Below are positions 1-11,245 of a DNA stretch of 64,000 nt, piece by piece. Each line of letters starts with the position of its first letter. Position 1 is the first letter of the stretch. Below the pieces are notes generated by a model. It did no database searches, was not told the origin of the DNA, and saw only the letters and a list, made by a program, of their open reading frames with translations. Source of the stretch: Streptomyces sp. H27-H5 (GTDB lineage: Bacteria > Actinomycetota > Actinomycetes > Streptomycetales > Streptomycetaceae); the NCBI RefSeq assembly GCF_026627505.1, contig NZ_JAPNLK010000008.1:1-64000 (forward strand). The letters are read 5' to 3'. The position numbers and the translations under genes were made by a program.

Positions 1-89
1 CCACCTCCGACCTGGACGATCTCCTGGCCAGGCTCGACCAGCACACCGCCGATCACCCAGAAGAATCCTCCGCCGCCAAGGCCGCGTGA
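1..89 (+). CDS. C-terminal end of an unidentified protein (partial)
   Basis: Only the last 28 codons and a TGA stop lie in the window, read from position 3. The peptide contains SDLDDLLARLDQH, which looks like an amphipathic acidic helix, and ends in an Ala/Lys-rich tail. The DHA2 exporter starts 45 bases further on the same strand, so this could be its regulator, as is common for such transporters. That is inference from position only. No family can be named. Confidence 0.5.
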   Translation, partial: TSDLDDLLARLDQHTADHPEESSAAKAA

Positions 90-134
90 TCAACCCCCGA
101 AGGACTTACGACGCAGACCACTTAGCGTCGAACA

Positions 135-1682
135 GTGGACCCGAACCAACAGCCCGGCGGCGCCGGGACCGACGGCAGGCTCCGAAGCGGGGGACACACG
201 CTCGCGCTGCTCGTGATCGCCTCGTGTCAGCTCATGGTCGTTCTCGACATCACCATCGTGAACATCGCGCTGCCGCACATCCAGACCGCCCTCGGTTTCT
301 CCACCGAGAGCCTCTCCTGGGTCGTGAACGCCTACACGCTGACCTTCGGCGGCCTGCTGCTCCTCGGCGGACGAGCCGGCGACATCCTCGGACGCCGACG
401 CGTGTTCATGTTCGGCGTGCTGCTCTTCGGCCTCGCCTCGCTGTTGGGCGGATTCGCGCAGAACGCCGGGCAGTTGATGGGCGCCCGCGCCCTCCAGGGC
501 GTCGGCGCGGCCATCGCCTCCCCGACCGCCCTGGCACTGATCACCAGCACCTTCCGCGAAGGCCCCGAACGCAACAGGGCCTTCGGCGTGTTCGCCGGCG
601 TCTCGGCCGGCGGCGGCGCCATCGGCCTGCTGGCCGGCGGCATCCTCGTCGAATGGCTCAACTGGCGCTGGGTCCTCTTCGTCAACGTCCCCATCGCCCT
701 GATCATCGCCGTCGTGACGCCCCGGGTCATCCGCGAGTCCGAACGCCACTCCGGCCACTTCGACCTGGCCGGCGCCCTGCTGTCGACCTTCGGCATGGTC
801 GCGCTGGTCTACGGGTTCATCAGCGCGTCCCAGGAGGGCTGGTCCGATCCGGTGACCCTGGGCTCCTTCGGTGCGGCCGTCGTCCTGTTGACCCTGTTCA
901 TCGCCAACGAACGGCGCTCGCCACAGCCGATCACCCCGCTGCACATGTTCGCCGACCGCAACCGGGCCGGAACCTACGCGATCATGCTCTTCTTCGCCTG
1001 CGCGATCTTCGGCATGTTCTTCTTCCTGACGCTCTTCGTGCAGAACGTGCTGGGCTTCAGCCCCCTGCGGGCCGGCCTCGCCTTCCTGCCGGTCAGCGCG
1101 ATGATCGCGGTGATGGCGGGGGTCACCTCCCAACTCCTGCCCAAGTACGGGCCGAAGCCGTTCATGGTCACCGGCTCGCTGTCCGCGGCCGGCGGGCTGG
1201 CGTGGCTGACGCAGATCGACGTCGGCTCGACGTACCTGGGCAGCATCCTGGGCCCGATGCTCCTGTTCAGCGCCGGCATGGGCATGCAGTTCGTCTCCCT
1301 GACGCTGATGGCGCTCTCCAACGTCCCCGACCGGGAGTCGGGCGCCGCCTCCGGACTGCTGAACGCCATGCAGCAGGTGGGCGGTTCGCTGGGCCTGTCG
1401 ATCCTGGTCACGGTCTTCGGGACGGCCAGCCGCAACGAGGCCAAGGACCAGGTGGGCTCCTTCCTCGGCACGGCCACCCCGGAACAGAAGGCGTTCTTCG
1501 CCCGGACGAAGCAGTTCCCGAAACCCTGGAGCGACCAGGTCCTCACCTCGGGCGTGAGCGCGGCGTTCGTGGCCGCGGCGGCCTTCACCCTGCTCACCGC
1601 GTTGATCGCGCTCTTCGTCATCCAGGTCCGCCCCTCGGACCTGGAGCGACTCCAGGGCAAACACACCCCGACGGCCGTCTGA
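135..1682 (+). CDS. MFS drug exporter, DHA2 (EmrB/QacA) family
   Basis: A 515-residue inner-membrane proton antiporter of the 14-helix DHA2 group, expected to export drugs or other small hydrophobic compounds. The first helix (LALLVIASCQLMVVLD) leads into the family signature LDITIVNIALPHIQ. The helix 2-3 loop carries GGRAGDILGRRRVF (MFS motif A), and GVGAAIASPTALALI follows in helix 4. The GTG at 135 is the first start before the first helix; no good ribosome site is visible. The gene converges on the P450 gene with only 27 bases between the stops. Substrate cannot be told from sequence. Confidence 0.9.
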   Translation: MDPNQQPGGAGTDGRLRSGGHTLALLVIASCQLMVVLDITIVNIALPHIQTALGFSTESLSWVVNAYTLTFGGLLLLGGRAGDILGRRRVFMFGVLLFGLASLLGGFAQNAGQLMGARALQGVGAAIASPTALALITSTFREGPERNRAFGVFAGVSAGGGAIGLLAGGILVEWLNWRWVLFVNVPIALIIAVVTPRVIRESERHSGHFDLAGALLSTFGMVALVYGFISASQEGWSDPVTLGSFGAAVVLLTLFIANERRSPQPITPLHMFADRNRAGTYAIMLFFACAIFGMFFFLTLFVQNVLGFSPLRAGLAFLPVSAMIAVMAGVTSQLLPKYGPKPFMVTGSLSAAGGLAWLTQIDVGSTYLGSILGPMLLFSAGMGMQFVSLTLMALSNVPDRESGAASGLLNAMQQVGGSLGLSILVTVFGTASRNEAKDQVGSFLGTATPEQKAFFARTKQFPKPWSDQVLTSGVSAAFVAAAAFTLLTALIALFVIQVRPSDLERLQGKHTPTAV

Positions 1683-1709
1683 GCGCCGCCGCGCCCCTGG
1701 TCGAACCCG

Positions 1710-3122
1710 CTACCCGGCCACCCTGCGGATCCGGCAGCGCATGGGCCCCCGCGTCCGCAGCGTGATCCCGGCGCTCACCGACACCTCCTCGTCCACGGCC
1801 TCGAAGCGGTACTCCCGCAGGACCATCGCCAGCGCGAGCACCGATTCCAGCATCGAGAAGTGCTGCCCGATGCAGGCGCGCGGGCCGCCGCCGAAGGGGA
1901 ACCAGGCGTAGCGCGGCCGGGCGGCCTCCGCCTCCGCGGTGAAGCGCTCGGGGTCGAAGCGGTCCGGGTCGGGCCAGTAGGCGGGGTGCCGGTGCGTCAC
2001 CCACGGCGCGAGGATCACGTCGGCGCCCGCCGGCACCGCATGGCCCGCCACCTCGGTGGCGGCGACGGCCCGGCGGCCGATCACCGGCGCGGCGGGGTAG
2101 AGCCGCATGGCCTCCTTGAGCACCCGGGTGAGGTACGGGAGCCGGTCCAGGTCGGCGGCCTCCGGCATCCGGTCGCCGAGCACGCGGGAGATCTCCTCGC
2201 GGGCCCGCGCCTGCAGATCGGGGTGGAGGGCCAGCAGGTGCAGGGCGAAGGCGAGGGAGGTGGCGGTGGTCTCGTGCCCCGCGAGCAGGAAGATCAGTAC
2301 CTGGTCACGGAGTTCGCCGGCGTCGAAGGACCCGTCGTCCGAACTCTGCGCCGCGGCGAGCAGGGTCAGCAGGTCCTCCCCCTCCCCGCTCCCGTCCCCC
2401 TCCAGGCCCGCGCGCCGGCGCTCCGCGATGATCCGGTCGCAGACCCCGTAGAGCTCGTCCATCGCGGCGGCGGCCCTCCGGTTGCCCGGAGTGGGCCAGC
2501 CGCGCGGGATGTTGGCGGGGGAGTAGCCGCGCCGCAGCACGTACTCCGTGATGATCGGGAAGCTCCTGTCGACCACGTCGACGGTGGCGTCCACGTCCGC
2601 GCCGAACAGGATCCGGGCCACCGCGCGCAGGGCCAGGTGCGTCATCTCGTCGCAGACGTCCACGATCCCGTCGGCGGCCTCCTCCCAGGAGGTCAGCGTC
2701 GAGAGGGTCTCGGCGGCGACCGCGTGCGCGTAGCCGTCCACCCGGCGTCGGGTGAACAGCGGCTGGACCAGCCGGCGCTGTCGCAGGTAGTCCTCGTCCT
2801 GACTGGTCAGCAGGCCGTTGCCGAAGGATTCCCGGACCTCCTGGTAGAAGGAGTTGTCCTTGCGGAAGTTGGCCGATTCCGATGCCAGGACCTGCTGGGC
2901 GCCCTCCGCGGAGAAGACGCAGTACAGCTCGGCACGCAGCCCGGGAGGACCGGCGGTGATCCGTACGACGTCGCCCTGTTCGCGGTGGGCGCGCAGGTAG
3001 GTGCCCAGCGAGTCCGCCTTGAGGGCCGGCAGCGACCCCACCAGCGGGAGCCCGGAGAGCACCGGAGGCGCCGTTCCCGCACCCGCGTCCGCACCGGTGT
3101 CCGCGATCCTGTCCGTAGCCAT
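1710..3122 (-). CDS. Cytochrome P450
   Basis: A soluble haem-thiolate monooxygenase of 470 residues. The I-helix carries AGHETTATS, the K-helix has EAMRLYP (ExxR), and the haem loop is FPFGGGPRACIG with the iron-ligand Cys at residue 417. I chose the ATG at 3122 because the Ala/Gly-rich linker before LSGLPLVGSL follows it; an upstream in-frame GTG at 3200 would add 26 unlikely residues. No ferredoxin or ferredoxin reductase gene lies beside it, so its redox partners must come from elsewhere. The substrate is unknown. Standing alone, without biosynthetic neighbours, it could be an orphan detoxification or catabolic P450. Confidence 0.93.
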   Translation of the reverse strand: MATDRIADTGADAGAGTAPPVLSGLPLVGSLPALKADSLGTYLRAHREQGDVVRITAGPPGLRAELYCVFSAEGAQQVLASESANFRKDNSFYQEVRESFGNGLLTSQDEDYLRQRRLVQPLFTRRRVDGYAHAVAAETLSTLTSWEEAADGIVDVCDEMTHLALRAVARILFGADVDATVDVVDRSFPIITEYVLRRGYSPANIPRGWPTPGNRRAAAAMDELYGVCDRIIAERRRAGLEGDGSGEGEDLLTLLAAAQSSDDGSFDAGELRDQVLIFLLAGHETTATSLAFALHLLALHPDLQARAREEISRVLGDRMPEAADLDRLPYLTRVLKEAMRLYPAAPVIGRRAVAATEVAGHAVPAGADVILAPWVTHRHPAYWPDPDRFDPERFTAEAEAARPRYAWFPFGGGPRACIGQHFSMLESVLALAMVLREYRFEAVDEEVSVSAGITLRTRGPMRCRIRRVAG

Positions 3123-3220
3123 GGTCGGCCCCCGCCCCCTCGACGACTTCACGATCACCCGATTCTGCCGGGCCCCGGCCGTCACGGCGAGGGCCCGCAC
3201 GTCATCAGGCCAGGGCGCGG

Positions 3221-3262
3221 CGGGGCCCCCGTTCCTCCACCGACGGAGGAACGGGGGCCCCG
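3221..3262 (-). terminator. Strong hairpin terminator of the HTH-MurA gene
   Basis: A perfect 18-bp inverted repeat (arms 3221-3238 and 3245-3262) with a 6-base loop lies 34 bases after the stop of the HTH-MurA gene on the minus strand. It has no long T-run, which is usual for Streptomyces terminators. It also separates that gene from the P450 gene further downstream on the same strand. Confidence 0.85.
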
Positions 3263-3296
3263 GACCGCTTGCGCCCGGCCCGCCGGACGGAACGGG

Positions 3297-4826
3297 TCAG
3301 ATGTCGCGGAAGATCTCGATCTGGGCGCCGACGGAGTTGAGGCGCTCGGCCAGTTCCTCGTACCCGCGGTTGATGACGTAGACGTTGCGCAGCACCGAGG
3401 TGCCCTCGGCGGCCATCATCGCCAGCAGGACGACCACCGCCGGACGCAGGGCCGGCGGGCACATCATCTCCGCCGCCCGCCAGCGGGTGGGCCCCTCCAC
3501 CAGGACGCGGTGCGGGTCCAGCAGCTGGAGGCGGCCGCCGAGGCGGTTGAGGTCGGTGAGGTAGATCGCCCGGTTGTCGTACACCCAGTCGTGGATCAGG
3601 GTCTGGCCCTGCGCGACGGCGGCGATGGCCGCGAAGAAGGGGACGTTGTCGATGTTCAGCCCGGGGAACGGCATCGGGTGGATCTTGTCGATCGGGGCTT
3701 CGAGCTTCGACGGGCGGACCGTCAGGTCCACCAGGCGGGTACGGCCGTTGTCGGCGGTGTACTCAGCGGAGCGGTCGTGGTCCAGGCCCATCTCCTCCAG
3801 GACCGCGAGCTCGATCTCCATGAACTCGATCGGAACCCGGCGGATGGTCAGCTCCGACTCCGTGACCACGGCGGCGGCCAGCAGGCTCATCGCCTCGACC
3901 GGGTCCTCGGAGGGGGAGTAGTCCACGTCCACGTCGATGTTCGGGATGCCGTGGACGGTGAGGGTGGTGGTGCCGACGCCCTCGACCTTGACGCCGAGCG
4001 CCTCCAGGAAGAAGCACAGGTCCTGGACCATGTAGTTGGAGGAGGCGTTGCGGATGACGCTGACGCCGTCGTGGCGCGCGGCGGCCAGCAACGCGTTCTC
4101 GGTGACCGTGTCCCCGCGCTCGGTCAGCACGATCGGGCGGTCGGGGGAGACTCCGGCCTCGACCTGCGCGTGGTAGATGCCCTCGGTCGCGGTGATGTCC
4201 AGGCCGAACCGGCGCAGGGCGATCATGTGCGGCTCGATGGTGCGGGTGCCGAGGTCGCAGCCGCCGGCGTAGGGCAGCTTGAAGTGGTCCATCCGGTGCA
4301 GCAGCGGGCCCAGGAACATGATGATGCTCCGGGTCCGGCGGGCCGCGTCCGCGTCCATGGCGTCCATGTCGAGGCGGGCCGGAGGGACGATCTCCAGGTC
4401 CACGCCGTCGTTGATCCAGCGGGTGCGCACACCGATGGAGTTCAGGACCTCCAGGAGGCGGTAGACCTCCTCGATGCGGGCCACGCGCCGCAGCACGGTA
4501 CGACCCTTGTTGAGCAGCGTGGCGCACAACAGCGCGACACACGCGTTCTTGCTCGTCTTGACGTCGATGGCGCCGGACAGCCGCCGGCCGCCGACGACCC
4601 GCAGGTGCATCGGTCCCGCGTAGCCCAGAGAGACGATCTCGCTGTCGAGAGCTTCACCGATTCGGGCGATCATCTCAAGGCTGATGTTTTGATTGCCGCG
4701 TTCGATCCGATTCACGGCGCTCTGGCTGGTGCCGAGAGCATCGGCAAGTTGACTCTGTGTCCAGCCACGATGTTGCCGGGCGTCACGGATGAGCTTGCCG
4801 ATGCGTACGAGGTAGTCGTCTGCCAT
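3297..4826 (-). CDS. UDP-GlcNAc enolpyruvyl transferase (MurA) homologue with N-terminal HTH domain
   Basis: A 509-residue protein. Residues 5-65 form a Cro/C1-type helix-turn-helix (WTQSQLADALGTSQSAVNRIERG). Residues 73-509 are an EPSP-synthase/MurA fold. MurA transfers enolpyruvate from PEP to UDP-GlcNAc, the first committed step of peptidoglycan synthesis. The MurA active-site residues appear kept: Lys93-Asn94 in TSKNA (E. coli K22/N23), Cys190 in AGGCDLGTR (C115) and Arg195 (R120). The enzyme could therefore be active, not just a sensor. From memory, S. coelicolor has the same architecture at SCO5998, next to aconitase. The ATG at 4826 lies 10 bases from a palindrome that may be its own operator. 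It could be a second MurA, or a regulator that senses a cell-wall precursor. Confidence 0.88.
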   Translation of the reverse strand: MADDYLVRIGKLIRDARQHRGWTQSQLADALGTSQSAVNRIERGNQNISLEMIARIGEALDSEIVSLGYAGPMHLRVVGGRRLSGAIDVKTSKNACVALLCATLLNKGRTVLRRVARIEEVYRLLEVLNSIGVRTRWINDGVDLEIVPPARLDMDAMDADAARRTRSIIMFLGPLLHRMDHFKLPYAGGCDLGTRTIEPHMIALRRFGLDITATEGIYHAQVEAGVSPDRPIVLTERGDTVTENALLAAARHDGVSVIRNASSNYMVQDLCFFLEALGVKVEGVGTTTLTVHGIPNIDVDVDYSPSEDPVEAMSLLAAAVVTESELTIRRVPIEFMEIELAVLEEMGLDHDRSAEYTADNGRTRLVDLTVRPSKLEAPIDKIHPMPFPGLNIDNVPFFAAIAAVAQGQTLIHDWVYDNRAIYLTDLNRLGGRLQLLDPHRVLVEGPTRWRAAEMMCPPALRPAVVVLLAMMAAEGTSVLRNVYVINRGYEELAERLNSVGAQIEIFRDI

Positions 4827-4836
4827 GGGTGCACGG

Positions 4837-4854
4837 TATCTCAGATATGAGATG
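4837..4854. promoter_or_regulatory. Palindromic operator candidate before the HTH-MurA gene
   Basis: The sequence TATCTCAGATATGAGATG contains the inverted repeat ATCTCA-GATA-TGAGAT and lies 11-28 bases upstream of the ATG of the HTH-MurA gene. A dimeric HTH protein with this layout would commonly repress itself from such a site. The same TATCTC-N6-GAGAT spacing recurs before aconitase at 8301. Binding by the HTH-MurA protein is inference. Confidence 0.55.
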
Positions 4855-5086
4855 GTGATCGCGTCGGGTGCGGCAGACGGGTGTTACCGACCGTCAGATC
4901 GCGGCCCTGCGTGAGGATGCGCGTGGTGCGCGTGGTGTCCGACGGTCGGACCGGGAGGCCGTGTGGGCCGCCCCCGTCCGGTCGCGCACGAGGGTGCCGT
5001 GTGTTCCCCCTGTGCCATATGGGGGAGTTGTTCCTTTTCGAGTGGTCTGCGCCGGCCCGGCGCGGCCTGCCACCCGACCCCCGACC
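4855..5086. other. Intergenic region upstream of HTH-MurA, no gene seen
   Basis: This stretch separates the 3' end of the amidohydrolase gene from the start of the HTH-MurA gene, both on the minus strand. It must hold the promoter of the latter. I see no convincing -35/-10 pair and no open frame with a ribosome site. Confidence 0.5.
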
Positions 5087-5123
5087 CCCGACCCCCTCGC
5101 GCCCGCCGAAGGCAGGGGTCGGG
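5087..5123 (-). terminator. Hairpin terminator of the amidohydrolase gene
   Basis: The 9-bp arms CCCGACCCC (5087-5095) and GGGGTCGGG (5115-5123) flank a 19-base loop, 23 bases after the amidohydrolase stop. A short run of GACCCCC repeats precedes the left arm and could offer alternative pairings. Confidence 0.55.
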
Positions 5124-5145
5124 ATCGGGGCCCGGGCCGGCGTCG

Positions 5146-7041
5146 TCAGTGCCCGCAGGCGTGGTGCCGGCCGCCGTGCACCGCCGCGTACGAGGCCGGG
5201 CGCGGCGCGGTCCGCGCACGCGAGGCCCGCGCCGCGGCCGCCCGGCCCGCCGAGGAGTCCGCGTCGTGCACGACACGCCCCCCGACCAGGGTCATCCGTA
5301 CGCCCGTTCCGCTGATGTCGGCCACCGGGCAGCGGGTCACGTCACGGTCCAGCAGCACCAGGTCCGCCGCCCTGCCCGCTTCGACCGTGCCCGTCAGGGC
5401 CTCCTGGCGCAGTTGCCACGCCGTCCCCGAGGTGTGCATCCGCAGGACCGTGTCCCGCCCGAGGCCCTCCAGCTTCCGGTACAGCTCGCCCGCGCCGTGG
5501 GCGCCCTGCCTGTCGATCGCCGTCCGCAGCTGGTTCCACACCTGGAGCGCGTCCACGGGCCAGTCGGAGCCGCCCGTCAGACGGGCCCCCGCCTTCTCCA
5601 GGCTGCGCGCCGGGTACATCCACCGGTGCCGCTCCGGCCCGATGTACGGCAACAGGGCCTCCATCGTCCAGGTGTCCTTCGCGGCCCACTGGAGCTGCAT
5701 GCAGGCGGCCACGCCGAGCCGCGCGAAGCGCCGCAGGTCCGCCGGGTCGACGAGCTGGAGGTGCGCGATCGCGTTCCGCGGGTCCCGCCGCCCGGTCGCC
5801 CGCAGGGCGTACTCGTACCCGTCCAACGCGGTGCGCACCGCCCGGTCCCCGAGGCCGTGGGCGTGCATCTGCCATCCGGCCGAGTTGAAGGCCGCGGTCA
5901 GCCGGCCGTACTCGGCCGCGGAGGTGTACAGCTCGCCCCGGTTCGTCGTCGGCCGGCCGTTGCCGTCCAGGTACGGCTTCAACAGCGCGGCCGTCTGCGC
6001 CGGGTGCTCGATGACCCCGTCCAGGAACACCTTGACCATCCCGAACCGCAGGCCCGGCACGCCCTCGAACTCCCGGCGCAGCCCGCGCGCGTACGCCAGG
6101 GCCGCCGCGGGATCCTTCGTGTGCCCCACCTCCAGACGGATGGCCGGCACGATGCGCTGCGGCAGCCGCCCCGCCGCGGACAGGGCCCGGTACAGCTCCA
6201 GCTCGTGCCGCCCGACCAGGGCGTCCATCATCGTCGTCACCCCCGAGGCCGCCGCCAGCCCCAGCACCTCGGCGCAGGCCGCGACGAGTTCCGCGCGGGA
6301 GGGTTCCGGCACGTGCCGCTTCACCAGCACTTGGGCGTCGTCCTTGAGCACGCCCGTCGGCTGTCCGTCGGGCCCCTTGACGATCCTGCCGCCCACCGGG
6401 TCGGGGGTGGCCGCCGTGATCCCCGCGATGTCCAGGGCCCGCTGGTTGGCCCACAGGTTGTGCCCGTCGCCGCCGACCAGCGCGATCGGCCGGCGGGTGG
6501 GCAGGGCGTCCAGCAGCGAGTGGTGCGGGGCGGTGCCGACGGGCAGCAGTCCGACCGGGTTCCAGTCCTCCACGACCAGCCAGCCGTCGGGCTCCGCGCC
6601 CGGGCCGGCGGTGTCGGCCAGGAAGCCGCGCAGGATCTCGGAGAGTTCGGCCACGGTGGTCTCGGCGCCCTCCAGCGAGGGCCGCAGGGACCGTTCCCCG
6701 GCGCCCAGCGGATGGGTGTGCCCGTCGTGGATGCCGCTCATCACGGTGTTCCCGCGGGCGTCGACGACCTCGGTGTCCCGGCCCGCGTGCCGCCGCACCA
6801 CCGAAGCGTCGCCGGTGGCCAGGATCCGGCCGTCCCGTCCGACGGCCACCGCCTCCACCGGCCGCCCGCCGGGCAGGCCGGTGAACACCCGGGCGTTGTG
6901 GAACACCAGGGCCGCCGAGCCGCGCCGGCCGGTCGGCGCGGCGGCCGTGGCCGAGGCCGGGCCGGCCCCGAGCAGGCCCGCGGCGCCGGCGGCCCCCACG
7001 GCGGAGAGGAGTCCCCGGCGGGACAGCGGTGAAGAGGTCAT
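5146..7041 (-). CDS. Secreted (Tat) amidohydrolase, YtcJ-like
   Basis: A 631-residue metal-dependent hydrolase of the amidohydrolase superfamily, in the exoenzyme group that also holds N-substituted formamide deformylase. A twin-arginine signal (SRRGLLSAVGAAGAAGLLG, Arg8-Arg9, ending at PASA) predicts export through Tat. The metal-binding HxH is in HDGHTHPLG. The late GGSDWPVDALQVWNQLRTA carries the usual metal-binding Asp, and the C-terminal part returns to the beta-sandwich (AADLVLLDRD). The ATG at 7041 was chosen because it opens the Tat signal and follows GGGAGTG. The protein ends in a short His-rich tail (HGGRHHACGH). Substrate unknown; the gene appears to be monocistronic. Confidence 0.88.
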   Translation of the reverse strand: MTSSPLSRRGLLSAVGAAGAAGLLGAGPASATAAAPTGRRGSAALVFHNARVFTGLPGGRPVEAVAVGRDGRILATGDASVVRRHAGRDTEVVDARGNTVMSGIHDGHTHPLGAGERSLRPSLEGAETTVAELSEILRGFLADTAGPGAEPDGWLVVEDWNPVGLLPVGTAPHHSLLDALPTRRPIALVGGDGHNLWANQRALDIAGITAATPDPVGGRIVKGPDGQPTGVLKDDAQVLVKRHVPEPSRAELVAACAEVLGLAAASGVTTMMDALVGRHELELYRALSAAGRLPQRIVPAIRLEVGHTKDPAAALAYARGLRREFEGVPGLRFGMVKVFLDGVIEHPAQTAALLKPYLDGNGRPTTNRGELYTSAAEYGRLTAAFNSAGWQMHAHGLGDRAVRTALDGYEYALRATGRRDPRNAIAHLQLVDPADLRRFARLGVAACMQLQWAAKDTWTMEALLPYIGPERHRWMYPARSLEKAGARLTGGSDWPVDALQVWNQLRTAIDRQGAHGAGELYRKLEGLGRDTVLRMHTSGTAWQLRQEALTGTVEAGRAADLVLLDRDVTRCPVADISGTGVRMTLVGGRVVHDADSSAGRAAAARASRARTAPRPASYAAVHGGRHHACGH

Positions 7042-7119
7042 GGCCACTCCCAGAGTCGGTAGGTGGCCTGGAGACTCGATGGTTAACCCCTTAACCGGAA
7101 CCCGCCCCGGACGACGGAA

Positions 7120-7260
7120 TCCGCAGCCGAGGCCCGTACCCGGCACCCGGACTCGGCATCCGTGCCCGGAGCCGGCGTGCCCGGAGCCCGCGTGCCCGGC
7201 GCCCGCACCCGGCGTCCCTGCCTGGCGTCCGTGACGACTCCCGTGCCCGGCCCCCGTACC
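7120..7260. repeat. Degenerate short tandem repeats, CCGTGCCCGGAGCC-like
   Basis: Roughly 12-15 base units built around GTGCCCGGMRCC recur several times between the amidohydrolase start and the LacI start, with substitutions between copies. There are no spacers of constant length and no palindromic unit, so it is not a CRISPR array. It looks like slippage-prone GC-rich intergenic DNA. The LacI promoter must lie in or close to it. Confidence 0.5.
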
Positions 7261-7295
7261 TGTACCCGCCGCGCCCCGCTCCGTACGATGACCGC

Positions 7296-8297
7296 GTGCC
7301 AGGCCCCGGACCGACCCTCGCCGACATCGCGCGCGCCGCGGAGGTCTCCACCGCGACCGTCTCCCACGCGCTCGGCGGCACCGGCCGGCTCGGCGAGGGC
7401 ACCCGCCGCCGGGTCCGCGAGGTCGCGGCCGCCCTCGGCTACGGCACCCGGCGCGGGCCGCTCACCCGCAGCCTCGGCATCGCCGTCACCACGTACGCCG
7501 GCTCGCCCTGGGACTTCGCCGGGGTCGCCTACTTCTCCCGGCTGCTCACCGCCGCCACCTCGGCCGCGCACACCCGCGGCTACGCCCTGACCACCCTGCC
7601 CGCCGCCCGGGGCGGCGATCCCCTCTGGCACACCCTCGCCGTCGACGGGATGCTGCTGCTGGACAGCCCGGCCGGGGACCCGGTGCTCCGGGCCCTGCGG
7701 GCGCGCGGGCTGCCGGTGGTCTTCGACGGCCGGCCCGCCGACCCGTGGCCCGGGGACGCGTGGGTGGACAACGACCACGTCGCCACCACCCGTGAGGTGC
7801 TGGACCACCTCGCGGCCTCCGGCGCCCGCCGGATCGCCCTGCACGCCGGGTACGGCCGGGAGTTCTACACCGGGGCCGTCACCGCGGCCTACGCCGATTG
7901 GTGCGCCGAGCGGGGTGCCCCCGAGCTGGTCGTCGCCTTCGACCCCGAGGACGTGCCGGGCCACGCCTTCGACGCCGCCTTCGCGGCGCGCGAGCGGCCG
8001 GACGCGGTCTACACGGTGTACGACCCGGGCGGCAGACAGGTGCTCGCGGCGGCCGCGCGTCACGGCCTGCGGACGCCGGGAGACCTGCTGCTGGTCTGCG
8101 CGAGCGAGGATCCGGGGTACGGGGAGAAAGAACTCTCCGTGACCACCGTCACGCTGAATCCCGAGCGGATCGCCGCATGTGCGGTGTCCTTGCTGGTCAC
8201 GTTGGTGGAATCCGGGCATGCGGAATCCCCCGGCCAACTGACCGTTCCGGCGGGCATGCGGGTGCGCGCCTCGTCCCTTCCCCCGGACATGTACTAG
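7296..8297 (+). CDS. LacI-family transcriptional regulator
   Basis: A 333-residue DNA-binding regulator. The N-terminal HTH (TLADIARAAEVSTATVSHALGG) with the hinge-helix region covers residues 7-60. A periplasmic-binding-protein-like effector domain with LGIAVTTYAG at its start and VDGMLLLDSP and VVFDGRPAD inside follows. Such regulators usually bind a sugar or nucleoside ligand. The GTG at 7296 is set by the HTH. It is followed after 3 bases by the palindrome before aconitase. Its target is unknown; the divergent amidohydrolase gene is one candidate. Confidence 0.9.
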   Translation: MPGPGPTLADIARAAEVSTATVSHALGGTGRLGEGTRRRVREVAAALGYGTRRGPLTRSLGIAVTTYAGSPWDFAGVAYFSRLLTAATSAAHTRGYALTTLPAARGGDPLWHTLAVDGMLLLDSPAGDPVLRALRARGLPVVFDGRPADPWPGDAWVDNDHVATTREVLDHLAASGARRIALHAGYGREFYTGAVTAAYADWCAERGAPELVVAFDPEDVPGHAFDAAFAARERPDAVYTVYDPGGRQVLAAAARHGLRTPGDLLLVCASEDPGYGEKELSVTTVTLNPERIAACAVSLLVTLVESGHAESPGQLTVPAGMRVRASSLPPDMY

Positions 8298-8300
8298 AGT

Positions 8301-8318
8301 TATCTCGACATCGAGATA
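8301..8318. promoter_or_regulatory. Perfect palindrome upstream of acnA
   Basis: TATCTCGACATCGAGATA is a perfect inverted repeat of two 8-base arms with a 2-base centre, 3 bases after the LacI stop and 134 bases before the acnA start. The outer half-sites (TATCTC and GAGATA) and their 6-base spacing match the site before the HTH-MurA gene. It is very likely bound by a dimeric regulator. Which one is not shown by sequence. Confidence 0.6.
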
Positions 8319-8362
8319 TCTGCCGAAGGCGTACCGCAGCCGCCCCCGCTGGTAAGGGTTAC

Positions 8363-11167
<2,805 letters not shown>

Positions 11168-11208
11168 TAGCGCGCCAGGCGGAGCGATCCGCCGGCAGTC
11201 GGCACCAT

Positions 11209-11245
11209 AGGGCCGTACCCCCGTCAAGGGGGTGCGGCCCTTCCG
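11209..11245 (+). terminator. Terminator of acnA
   Basis: Two 14-base arms (11209-11222 and 11228-11241) pair with one G-U wobble around the 5-base loop GTCAA. The hairpin is followed by TTCCGCTT and lies about 40 bases after the acnA stop. Confidence 0.85.

Noticed and set aside
1860..4850. A 996-codon open frame on the plus strand, antisense to the P450 and HTH-MurA genes
   Set aside because: It has no recognisable domain, is rich in Arg/Gly/Val/Asp as expected of a GC-rich shadow frame, and both genes beneath it have clear motifs.
7120..7260. Possible CRISPR or phage attachment repeats
   Set aside because: Units are degenerate and of varying length without constant spacers, and no cas or integrase gene lies in the window.
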